64,000 bases of DNA from Myxococcota bacterium (GTDB lineage Bacteria > Myxococcota_A > UBA796 > JAFGLY01), in the NCBI GenBank assembly GCA_024276675.1, contig JAJRWT010000032.1, positions 124,001 to 188,000 of the forward strand. Reading direction: 5' to 3'. The position numbers and the translations under genes were made by a program. Under the pieces are notes generated by a model. It had not been told where the DNA came from and made no database searches. It saw only the letters and a program-made list of their open reading frames with translations. Below are positions 9,698 to 17,452 of the stretch, piece after piece (within the stretch, counting starts at the first letter, position 1; each line of letters starts with the position of its first letter).

Positions 9698-10747
9698 TCA
9701 GCCGACTGATGGTCTAACGACGTGGGTGGGCTCACCGTCCACCCGCGAGGGGGGAAAGTTGCGAAGTGCCCGAACCTTGTAGGGCTCCTTGGCCAGTATT
9801 TCGAAATGCATTCGTATCAGGACCTCGGCGATGATTCCGAGAGTGATCTCCAGTGCGCCGAATACGCCCAGCATGGGGGATGTTATGGTCAGGCAGACCG
9901 CGAGGAGCGGCCTGTCCAGCACCGTCCAGAAAAGGATGGCGATCAAGCCGATGGCAAGCCCCGCGAAGACCAGCAGGAAACCCAGCCATCCAAAAAAGTA
10001 TATGGGTGAGACGTAGAAGTCCCTCAGGAACTTGAGAGTGGTGAGGTCAAGGAGCACCTTGAATACGCGGGACAGTCCGTACTTGCTTTCCCCGTGCTCT
10101 CGTGCATGATGGCGGACAGGCACTTCCGTGAGTCTGGCTCCGGCCCAGGTCACGTATATGGGAATAAAACGATGCATTTCGCCGTACAGCGGGATCCCCT
10201 CCACGAACTCGCGCCGGTACACACGCAGTGTGCAGCCGTAGTCGTGCAGGGGGACCTTCGAGAGTCGGGAGATGAGCCAGTTTGCCACCCGGCTTGGCAA
10301 GGTGCGGGTAAGGAAGGTGTCTTTTCGATCTCTACGCCACCCGCAGACCACATCGTGACTGTCCAGGTGTGACAGGAGCATGGGAATGTCGCGAGGGTCG
10401 TTCTGTAGATCCGCATCCATGGTTACCAGCAAGGGTGCCGTGGTGTTGCGGAAACCGGCGGTCAAAGCTGCTGTCTGGCCATAGTTGCGCACGAAGTGGA
10501 TCACCTTCACGCGGTGGTCCTTCCTGGCGAGCCGGTCCAGAACCCGGGCAGAACCGTCGGTGCTGCCGTCATTGACGTACATCACCTCGAAGTCGCAGAG
10601 CAGATCCTCAAGGGTCGAGATGATCACTTCGTGCAGCGCCGAGAGGTTCTCCCTTTCGTTGAAGACCGGGATGATGAGCGCTATCTGTTCGCTTGGAGGA
10701 GTTTCTGTGGGCAAACGATGGTGTCCGCTAATCTGTCCCCACATCAT
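9698..10747 (-). CDS. Family 2 glycosyltransferase, membrane-anchored (polyprenyl-phosphate sugar transferase type)
   Basis: About 349 residues from ATG 10747. Seen: an N-terminal GT-A domain with IIPVFNERENL, YVNDGSTDGS and the DAD metal motif in TMDADLQND; a HFVRNYGQTAAL block; and two C-terminal membrane helices (IYFFGWLGFLLVFAGLAIGL and the following segment). This matches the DPM1/ArnC/GtrB-like group, which transfers a sugar from a nucleotide donor to a polyprenyl phosphate on the inner face of the membrane. The start overlaps the stop of the upstream lipoprotein by about 20 bases, and asnB follows 21 bases after its stop. The operon context suggests synthesis and amidation of a surface glycan. 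Confidence 0.88.
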   Translation of the reverse strand: MMWGQISGHHRLPTETPPSEQIALIIPVFNERENLSALHEVIISTLEDLLCDFEVMYVNDGSTDGSARVLDRLARKDHRVKVIHFVRNYGQTAALTAGFRNTTAPLLVTMDADLQNDPRDIPMLLSHLDSHDVVCGWRRDRKDTFLTRTLPSRVANWLISRLSKVPLHDYGCTLRVYRREFVEGIPLYGEMHRFIPIYVTWAGARLTEVPVRHHAREHGESKYGLSRVFKVLLDLTTLKFLRDFYVSPIYFFGWLGFLLVFAGLAIGLIAILFWTVLDRPLLAVCLTITSPMLGVFGALEITLGIIAEVLIRMHFEILAKEPYKVRALRNFPPSRVDGEPTHVVRPSVG

Positions 10748-11426
10748 CCGTATGGCCGGTGGCTGTCGCGGATTCGGTGGGGGGAGTGGTTTCAGGGCTT
10801 TCGCCGGAGCCAATCGTTGGCCCAGCGGGGGGGGAGCCTGCCGCACCGCCCCCTGGTTGGTCCACGGGCTGGCCGGCTGATGCCTGCCCGTGCGAACCGG
10901 GAGTCAAAGCCCCCAGGTCGGGGTCGTCGGAAAGAACGAGGTCTATGCCCGACAAGGGCTCGGTCCCGACGAGGATGGGGGTTTTCGTGGAATCAGCAGG
11001 GTCATCGGGGCTGGGGCCGTTCCCGGTCTGGTCCAGAAAACCGACGACGTATAGCTCGCCGAAGTCCCTGGGGGCCGTCACCGACCAGCGGCCGAACTCG
11101 TCGAGCTGGAGGGTGTGGACCAGTTGGGGGGCCTGGTTTTCCTTGACCACGAGGAAATCCAACCTGATTTTGCCGGATTTTTCTCCGGAATATGCCAGGG
11201 TACCCTCTACGGCAACGCCGTCTTCCGCACCGGCGGAAAAACTGGTCCTCATGGCTTGGGAAGGGGGAGGAGCTTGCGCGTCTTCAGCGCCCTGGGGGGC
11301 GGGCTGGGCCGTGGGAGCTTCCCCGGGAGGGGTCTGCCTTGCGTCGTCGGAAGAACTCGAGGGAGCACTGGTGGGGTCGGGGCAACCCGCCAGGTATAAA
11401 AGGGCGATGAGCATGGCAATGCGCAT
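10728..11426 (-). CDS. Putative lipoprotein, Pro/Ser/Gly-rich
   Basis: 232 residues. A short signal peptide ends in a good lipobox (LYLAG-C at residue 15), followed by a long Pro/Ser/Ala/Gln-rich linker. A beta-type domain of about 110 residues then includes VEGTLAYSGEKSGKIRLDFLV and DEFGRWSVTAPRDFGELYVVGFLDQTGNG, which resembles carboxypeptidase-regulatory or Ig-like folds that carry Asp-rich loops. The tail is again low complexity, rich in Gly, Pro and Thr. It is first in the three-gene operon ahead of the glycosyltransferase and AsnB. No specific function can be assigned. Confidence 0.65.
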   Translation of the reverse strand: MRIAMLIALLYLAGCPDPTSAPSSSSDDARQTPPGEAPTAQPAPQGAEDAQAPPPSQAMRTSFSAGAEDGVAVEGTLAYSGEKSGKIRLDFLVVKENQAPQLVHTLQLDEFGRWSVTAPRDFGELYVVGFLDQTGNGPSPDDPADSTKTPILVGTEPLSGIDLVLSDDPDLGALTPGSHGQASAGQPVDQPGGGAAGSPPAGPTIGSGESPETTPPTESATATGHTDDVGTD

Positions 11427-11466
11427 TGTCGGGCCTCGATAATATTGAACGGGACGGATTGAATTG

Positions 11467-11496
11467 AAAGTAGCAAGTATGCAGGTGGCATGTCAA
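11467..11496 (-). promoter_or_regulatory. Candidate sigma-70-type promoter of the lipoprotein-glycosyltransferase-asnB operon
   Basis: On the minus strand, a perfect TTGACA (11496-11491) is followed after 18 bases by TACTTT (11472-11467). That puts a start site near 11460, about 35 bases before the lipoprotein ATG. The -10 hexamer is only a partial match. Confidence 0.4.
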
Positions 11497-11587
11497 CGAA
11501 CCATTGGCCCAAACTGCCTAGGTTTGTGCTGATCGCGTTCCTGGCATCCCAATGGCTCCGGAGTTAGAGCGCTCTGCCGGAGGACCC

Positions 11588-13108
11588 ATGGACAACTTTG
11601 AACAAAGCATGTACGAACTCATCGTGCGAACCTCCACCCTCCTGCCACCCGACGTTAAAAAGATCCTCGCTGAAGGCCGAAGCAGGGAACTCGTAGGAAC
11701 GCAGGCATCCGCAGCGCTCACCACCATTGCTCGCAACGTGGACATGGCCGCCGCCAGCACCGCGCCCATATGCCAGGACACGGGCATGCCCACCTTCGAG
11801 CTACACGTTCCCATGACCGTGGACCAATCGGCCATGGAAGAAGCCATCGGCAATGCCCTCTCGCGGGCCACAAAAGAGGGCACTCTACGCCCCAACTCGG
11901 TCCATTCCATCACTGGGATGAACGAAGGGAACGGGGGCACAGGATACCCCGTGGTCCATTTCCAGCAATGGAAGCAACCAGGAATCCACGTTCGGCTCAT
12001 TCTCAAGGGAGGGGGCTGCGAAAACATGAACCGCCAGTACTCCCTTCCAGTTCTGCTCCCCGGCCTGGGAACAGCGGGGCGTGACCTGGACGGCGTACGC
12101 AAGTGTATCCTGGACGCCGTCTACCATGCTCAGGGCAAGGGATGTTCGCCTGCCTTCCTGGGAGTTGGAATCGGCGGCGACCGCATGGGCAGCTACGAAA
12201 CAGCCAAGGCCCAGTTGTTCCGGCGGGCCGACGACCAGAACCCAAACAAGGATCTGGCAGCCCTGGAAAACTACGTAATGGACGCCGGCAACACGCTGGG
12301 AATCGGCACACTCGGTTTTGGCGGGCGGGTTTCGGTCCTGGGCTGCAAGGTTGGGCATCGAAATCGGCTCCCAGCCTGTTTCTTCGTTTCGGTGGCCTAC
12401 AACTGCTGGGCCTACCGGCGCCAGGGTGTCAGTATCGATCCCGAAACCCACGAGATACTCCAATGGGACTATCACGACCCGGATGCGCCGGATTCCATGG
12501 AAGGCGGCGAAAGCCGATCCGCTCCTGGCGCCGAGCCCATCAGGCTTCGCACACCTCTGAGCGAAAAAGAAGTCCGCTCTCTCAAGGTTGGCGACGTGGT
12601 CCTGCTGTCCGGCACGATCCACACAGGCCGCGATAGCTTCCACAAACACCACATGACCAACGATGCTCCCGTGGATCTTGACGGCGGCGCCATCTATCAC
12701 TGTGGACCGGTCATGCTCCAGGATGGGGATCGATGGCTCGTCAAGGCTGCCGGCCCAACCACCTCCATTCGCGAAGAACCCTACCAGGCTGCCATCCTGC
12801 AGAAGTTCCGACTCCGGGCTGTCATCGGCAAGGGTGGAATGGGGAACGGCACCCTGGAAGCTCTCCGGGACGTTGGTGCGGTCTATCTGAACGCCGTGGG
12901 GGGAGCGGCCCAGTACGCCGCTCGCTGTGTCAAGGAGGTCACGGGTGTCCACTACCTGGAGTTCGGGATTCCAGAAGCCATGTGGCATCTGGAAGTAGAA
13001 GACTTCCCGGTCTTCGTTACCATGGACAGCCACGGTAGAAGCCTTCACGCCGACGTGGAAACCTCGTCTTTCGAAAAACTCGAGAGCCTGGCGCCCCGCG
13101 TCTTCTGA
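11588..13108 (+). CDS. Class I fumarate hydratase ([4Fe-4S])
   Basis: 506 residues. Interconverts fumarate and L-malate in the TCA cycle. Seen: the alpha part with AICQDTGMP-type motif (Cys62) and the GKGCSPAFLGVGIGGDR block (Cys186), then GCKVGHRN (Cys253), which together supply likely cluster ligands. The C-terminal beta part carries GTIHTGRDSFHKH, GGAIYHCGPV, AAGPTTSIREEPY and GKGGMG. It is a single-chain enzyme of FumA/FumB type, not the split Ttd-like form. The start is chosen at ATG 11588, which has a GGAGGA Shine-Dalgarno; the open frame extends 12 codons upstream without one. It stands alone, convergent with a small lipoprotein gene. Confidence 0.9.
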   Translation: MDNFEQSMYELIVRTSTLLPPDVKKILAEGRSRELVGTQASAALTTIARNVDMAAASTAPICQDTGMPTFELHVPMTVDQSAMEEAIGNALSRATKEGTLRPNSVHSITGMNEGNGGTGYPVVHFQQWKQPGIHVRLILKGGGCENMNRQYSLPVLLPGLGTAGRDLDGVRKCILDAVYHAQGKGCSPAFLGVGIGGDRMGSYETAKAQLFRRADDQNPNKDLAALENYVMDAGNTLGIGTLGFGGRVSVLGCKVGHRNRLPACFFVSVAYNCWAYRRQGVSIDPETHEILQWDYHDPDAPDSMEGGESRSAPGAEPIRLRTPLSEKEVRSLKVGDVVLLSGTIHTGRDSFHKHHMTNDAPVDLDGGAIYHCGPVMLQDGDRWLVKAAGPTTSIREEPYQAAILQKFRLRAVIGKGGMGNGTLEALRDVGAVYLNAVGGAAQYAARCVKEVTGVHYLEFGIPEAMWHLEVEDFPVFVTMDSHGRSLHADVETSSFEKLESLAPRVF

Positions 13109-13145
13109 ACCTGCCCGCCTTTGTGGCTATGGCCCCCGATACGGC

Positions 13146-13628
13146 TCAGTCCTTCAGATTGGCGCAGTACTCGGCCTGGAAGCTGCCGTCCAGTTCCCCC
13201 TGGTCGAAGGTGACGTCGAAGGTACCGCTTGCCCAGGAGGAGTTGACGCTATCGATCACCAGGGTACCGTCTCTCGCGTTTTCGTAGCTGAATGCCAGGC
13301 CTTCCTGTACCAGGAACTTGGAAACAACCGGGGCATCACCCGCGAGGCTGAACCGGCCCTCACCCACTTCAGGGTCTTCGAAGGCAAACTGCAGGGCCAC
13401 GAAGTCGTAGCTGGCAGGTGGTTCTCCATCGGTGTAGTGACGGGTTGCCCACGCCATGTCCAGGCAATCCCTGCTCTTGTCCATGATGACAATGAACGGC
13501 CCACCGAACATGACAGTTTCCGCGCCCACCAGGTCCTCACCGCCCATGGTACCTTCGATCTCGGACCATGGCTGAGAACAGGCACACAGAGCCATTGGGA
13601 GAACACACAACATGCTTGTTGATTTCAT
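13146..13628 (-). CDS. Small putative lipoprotein
   Basis: 160 residues from ATG 13628, which has an AAGGAGAAG Shine-Dalgarno. The signal peptide ends in a lipobox (MALCA-C, Cys16). The mature part looks like a single beta-sandwich or barrel domain: alternating hydrophobic strands such as FIVIMDKSRDCLDMAW and TFDVTFDQGELDGSFQAEYCANL, with two or three cysteines that could pair. Longer upstream open reading is ignored because it would bury the signal peptide. The final strand pattern recalls lipoproteins that fold as one antiparallel sheet. I do not recognise a named family. Confidence 0.6.
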   Translation of the reverse strand: MKSTSMLCVLPMALCACSQPWSEIEGTMGGEDLVGAETVMFGGPFIVIMDKSRDCLDMAWATRHYTDGEPPASYDFVALQFAFEDPEVGEGRFSLAGDAPVVSKFLVQEGLAFSYENARDGTLVIDSVNSSWASGTFDVTFDQGELDGSFQAEYCANLKD

Positions 13629-13735
13629 CAGCTTCTCCTTGCCCAGAAAGCTATCCATTGTAACAGATCCCGGTGGACAGGCATCCTCTCCTGCTCGTCC
13701 CGCCGGAACGCTCTCCCAGCCTCCGGAGCAACCGC

Positions 13736-14797
13736 ATGACTCCCACAGAATCTCGCAGCGACCTCCGCGCTCCCGAAATCCTCCGTGCAGCACAGGCAGG
13801 GGACCGAAGAATGTTGGCTCGTGCAATCTCACTGCTGGAAGACGGGCAGGAGTCCATGCGTGCCGCCCTGGCTTCCGCCACCCCCCAACGATCCCTGGCT
13901 CCCGGGAGACCTCACGTCGTGGGCCTCTCGGGCCCACCGGGTTCCGGCAAATCGTCCCTTGTGGACAGGCTGATACGAGCAGCAAGGATCATGAACCGGA
14001 AAGTGGCCGTGCTGGCGGTGGATCCTTCCAGTCCTTTCAGCGGCGGTGCAATCCTCGGTGACCGCGTGCGCATGCTTCGGCATTCCGAAGACAGCGCTGT
14101 CTTTGTCCGTTCCTTGTCGTCACGGGGTCACCTGGGAGGCCTGTCCCTGGCCACTGGCCAGGTTGTGGAACTCCTGGATATCTGCGGTTGGGATACCGTG
14201 CTGCTGGAAACCGTCGGCGTAGGCCAGTCCGAGATCGCGGTGATGGGAGTGGCTGACAGCGTGGCGGTGGTCCTGACTCCTGAAAGTGGAGACACGGTCC
14301 AGACCATGAAGGCCGGGCTCCTGGAAATCGCCGATGTCTTCGTAGTCAACAAGGCGGACCGCCCCGGGGCCGCGGCCCTTGCGCGGGAGTTGTCCCTTTC
14401 CGTGGAGTTGGATGATCGCTCCGGATGGAAGGCCCCGGTCCTGCTGGCAAGCGCGATGCGAAACGAGGGGATTGAACGAGTACTGCAGCTTCTCGATCAA
14501 CACCTCGCCTGGTGCAGGGACGAAGGCCTGGAGCAATGGAACAGGCGGCGAGCACAGGGTCGCATGAGAACCTGCCTGGACATGGTGGCACTGAAGGCCC
14601 GCGGGGACGCCTTGGATCTCCTGGATGGCTCGATGTCCAGCCAAGCCAGCGCCCTGGCAAAAGGTGCCACGAACCCGTACGATCTCTCCACAACCCTGTA
14701 TTCTACCATCAAGAGCGCATCAAAACTCCAGCGGGACCGGGAGGCTCGCCAACCAGACCATGAACCCTGCACCCGGTCTCGGGAGCGCAGGCGATGA
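13736..14797 (+). CDS. meaB: MeaB/ArgK-type P-loop GTPase (methylmalonyl-CoA mutase chaperone family)
   Basis: 353 residues. G3E-family SIMIBI GTPase. Seen: the P-loop GPPGSGKSS, the switch region VDPSSPFSGGAILGDRVRM, RSLSSRGHLGGLS, the Walker B-like ETVGVGQSE and the base-specificity motif NKAD. Family members load and protect B12-dependent acyl-CoA mutases. No mutase gene is in the window, so the partner must be elsewhere. Start ATG 13736 has GGAG nine bases upstream; 21 further in-frame codons upstream are thought untranslated. The C-terminus carries a charged tail (TRSRERRR) and overlaps the next start by 4 bases (ATGA), indicating coupling with the following lipoprotein. Confidence 0.88.
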   Translation: MTPTESRSDLRAPEILRAAQAGDRRMLARAISLLEDGQESMRAALASATPQRSLAPGRPHVVGLSGPPGSGKSSLVDRLIRAARIMNRKVAVLAVDPSSPFSGGAILGDRVRMLRHSEDSAVFVRSLSSRGHLGGLSLATGQVVELLDICGWDTVLLETVGVGQSEIAVMGVADSVAVVLTPESGDTVQTMKAGLLEIADVFVVNKADRPGAAALARELSLSVELDDRSGWKAPVLLASAMRNEGIERVLQLLDQHLAWCRDEGLEQWNRRRAQGRMRTCLDMVALKARGDALDLLDGSMSSQASALAKGATNPYDLSTTLYSTIKSASKLQRDREARQPDHEPCTRSRERRR

Positions 14798-15342
14798 TGC
14801 TCCTGCTCCCGCTGGCCCTGGCGTTCTCCTGTGCCACACCCGGGCACCTAGTGGGGACCGTTGAGGCTGAAGGGGGTATCCAACCCGTCGCTGAAGCAGC
14901 CTTGCAGCCAGCGGGAGAGCTGCAAAATGGTCTATGGGAAGACGGCTCCCGAAACTTTTCCCTGCGAGTTCCGGAAGGCTGGGTGGCCGAGCCCGGCAGC
15001 CAGGACAGTCCACTCCGGCTGGTCCTCAAGCAGATAGCCACGGGTACTCTGCTGCAGGTGTGGGCTTTCCCTGCCGGCGACCTTTCTCCAAGACCGAGGG
15101 CGAACTGTAGCTGGGAGTTCGTGGACATGGGCCACTACGACTATGTCCGTACCTCGCGGCCCATCACGGTGGCAACCTGCGTACCGAGAGACCCTGCGGG
15201 CGTGGCAGTCCTTGGCGTGTACTTCGACGACGGCGGCACTGCCTGGCACTTAGAAACCCTGATACCGCCGGGCAGGCTCCTGGAGGGAAGACGCGGAGCC
15301 TCCGAGATCCTGCGGAGCCTGGAATTGCATGGACCGCGATGA
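14794..15342 (+). CDS. Putative lipoprotein coupled to meaB
   Basis: 182 residues, starting within the last codons of meaB (ATGA overlap). A short signal peptide ends at a lipobox (LAFS-C, Cys13). The mature part has a domain beginning FSLRVPEGWVAEPG, with strands VLKQIATGTLLQVWAF and VAVLGVYFDDGGTAWHLETLIPPG. That pattern resembles periplasmic proteins with a PsbP/Mog1-like or DUF1795-type fold, where an F-x-V-P-x-G-W motif opens the domain. The resemblance is only at pattern level. Its role beside meaB is unknown. Confidence 0.6.
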   Translation: MMLLLPLALAFSCATPGHLVGTVEAEGGIQPVAEAALQPAGELQNGLWEDGSRNFSLRVPEGWVAEPGSQDSPLRLVLKQIATGTLLQVWAFPAGDLSPRPRANCSWEFVDMGHYDYVRTSRPITVATCVPRDPAGVAVLGVYFDDGGTAWHLETLIPPGRLLEGRRGASEILRSLELHGPR

Positions 15343-15500
15343 CACCTTCCGGCACGACTACTTCCCAGATTCACGACGAAGCTCTCCACAGCCAGACGTT
15401 CGTGTCCAGCCTGGGACCAGCACCAGGAGAAGAGCACAGGGCGTCCGGCGACTGCTTCGTGACTGTTGTCGCTGTGCCAGGCGCCCGCGCCACCTGCCGT

Positions 15501-17195
15501 TCAAGAACGACGCCGTACCAACAGGAACATTGCTGCAAAGGCAAGAAGGTTCCACCTGAACCTGGCCGAACCGGTAGCACTGCAAGTGGTGCCGCTGGAA
15601 GAACAGTCTGAGCCCTCGTAGGAGACCTCGCCAAGCTTTGTGTAGGCACCAAGCCAGTTTCCGTCGGAACTTGCGGAGGCCATGTCGATGTCTGTGACGC
15701 CAACGCCTTCGTAGGTGGGAAGTACGGTGGAAAGGGCGCTCAACTGGTCTCCCAGGAAGGTATCCATGATGGTACCGATGAGATCCGGAAGGGCTTCTTC
15801 GATTTCTACCCTGGCTTCTGGAACTATTTCGCAGGAACGTACCGAGAGATCCAGGGCAGAGACATCGATGGAGGCTCCAACTTCGCCGGTGCCGGAGTCC
15901 CAGCCCACGTCCACGCCAAGGGGACCGTCCACATCCAGGCCCACCAGGAGGGCCTGCCGAGAGTCCAGTTCCCCGTAGAAGTCCAGGCCGAGTTCCTGGA
16001 GATCAACGTCTATGTCGTGGGCACCTAGATACTCCACCTGGGGTACGGATTCGGGACGGGTTTCGATGATGAGAGGAGCCGGTTCCGGGAAGAGTTCGTC
16101 GAAGGCGTCGGTCCCCAGCATGGTGAGCAGGCTGGTGTCCATGTCGAAGGAGCTGAAGGATTCATCCAGGGAAAAACAGAGCAGGCCAGAGCGCCAGAGG
16201 GCGTAGAGAGCCTGGTTGGCGATGTCGTCGGAGAGAAGCAAAGCAGCGTGGAAGTCGGGCCAGATGCCGGTGGGCGCAGCGCCGATTTCGGGGGCCGTGG
16301 CGGTTGTGGCCAGGCTTCCACCCGGATCCACATCGGCTATGCACAGCGCCTGCTCGCCGGCATTCATGGAACCTTCCATCACCAGGCGCATGCCGGATGG
16401 CTGGATGATGATGTCGGAGGGTTGAAGCTCGATGCGCAGGGTCGTGCCCAGGAGATCGATTTCCTCGTCGATACTGGCGGAGGCGAAGGCGTCTTCGATG
16501 GTGGTTTCGATGTCGGGGAGCATGTCTTCAACGGAGCTGTCCAGGTACCCCGAGGCCAGATCTATGATGTAGTCGTAGAGGGAGAGCCCGATGTAGCCCA
16601 GCCACTCCTCCAGAGTACCTATGGAGCAGTCTTCCAGGGTGATGTCTTCTCCCTGGAGGTCGTCGTAGTTTATCGAGAACGAGTCAATGGTTGCGTCCAG
16701 GGAGGTATTTCCGAAACCATCGTCGACAACTTCGAGGTAGAGGCGCATATCCAGTTTTGCGGAGAATGGATCGATGTGGCCATAGCAGGTGTCGTCGAAG
16801 GAGAACCATGAACAATCCACTTCCATGAACATCTGGAACGGGTCCGATGCGTCGTTGACCCAGACGTCGAAATCCAGGGCGATGTCCAGGTAGCCGTTTC
16901 CGGGCGTGACCTGGATTGCGGTACGATCGGTTGGAAGGGCCATGGAGATCCACATGTCGTAGATGGCATAGTTCAGATCGCACAGCAGGGACTCGGTGCC
17001 TGTCTGGTCACCCACTTCCAGTTGTTCGGGCAGGATTGCGCCTACCAGGCCACCCAGCGCTGAAAAGCCGTCGGGGGTGACATCGGCCATGGCGGCATCG
17101 TCGATTGTCGCTCCGGGCTCGTGGATTTCTGCCTGGGCTGGGAGGACCAGTGCCAGGGAGACGAGGGTTGTCATGGCTACGTGGATCGAGTTCAA
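15501..17195 (-). CDS. Large secreted Asp-rich protein with MYXO-CTERM-like tail
   Basis: 564 residues. The start is TTG 17195 with GGAGG six bases upstream; ATG 17174 is the alternative. A signal peptide ends near AQA. The body is acidic and beta-rich, with two regions that look related (LPDIETTIEDAFASASIDEEIDLLGTT... and LPDLIGTIMDTFLGDQL...). Long amphipathic stretches recall tubular lipid-binding (BPI-like) folds, but I cannot prove this. The C-terminus has Cys-Ser-rich sequence (SDCSSSGTTC), a hydrophobic helix (WNLLAFAAMFLLV) and RRRS, the layout of MYXO-CTERM sorting signals. It is probably anchored or displayed on the outer surface. Confidence 0.65.
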   Translation of the reverse strand: MNSIHVAMTTLVSLALVLPAQAEIHEPGATIDDAAMADVTPDGFSALGGLVGAILPEQLEVGDQTGTESLLCDLNYAIYDMWISMALPTDRTAIQVTPGNGYLDIALDFDVWVNDASDPFQMFMEVDCSWFSFDDTCYGHIDPFSAKLDMRLYLEVVDDGFGNTSLDATIDSFSINYDDLQGEDITLEDCSIGTLEEWLGYIGLSLYDYIIDLASGYLDSSVEDMLPDIETTIEDAFASASIDEEIDLLGTTLRIELQPSDIIIQPSGMRLVMEGSMNAGEQALCIADVDPGGSLATTATAPEIGAAPTGIWPDFHAALLLSDDIANQALYALWRSGLLCFSLDESFSSFDMDTSLLTMLGTDAFDELFPEPAPLIIETRPESVPQVEYLGAHDIDVDLQELGLDFYGELDSRQALLVGLDVDGPLGVDVGWDSGTGEVGASIDVSALDLSVRSCEIVPEARVEIEEALPDLIGTIMDTFLGDQLSALSTVLPTYEGVGVTDIDMASASSDGNWLGAYTKLGEVSYEGSDCSSSGTTCSATGSARFRWNLLAFAAMFLLVRRRS

Positions 17196-17452
17196 GCAGC
17201 ACCTCCACCAGGCCGGGGTTCTCGTACCGGATTAATCCACACTAGGTCTTCTTTCCAGGAGACGCAACAGTTAATCTCCAGGAGAACTTGCGTTGCACAT
17301 GCCAGTTTCTACCCGAAGGAACCCGGTGAACACGGAGTTCCCTGCGGCAGACGACGAACTCGGCCGCTTCCTTCAATGCCTACACGGTCCGGCAACCAGG
17401 GGAAAACCCTGCTATCATCAGCCGGGTCTCCAGGATACGGAGTGAGTTTACA

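Noticed and set aside
17330..17405. Possible sixth copy of the palindromic element (CGAAC..CCGCTTCC..GGTCCGGCAACC).
   Set aside because: Only a partial left-arm resemblance could be aligned by eye and no inverted right arm was found, so it may be chance in GC-rich DNA.
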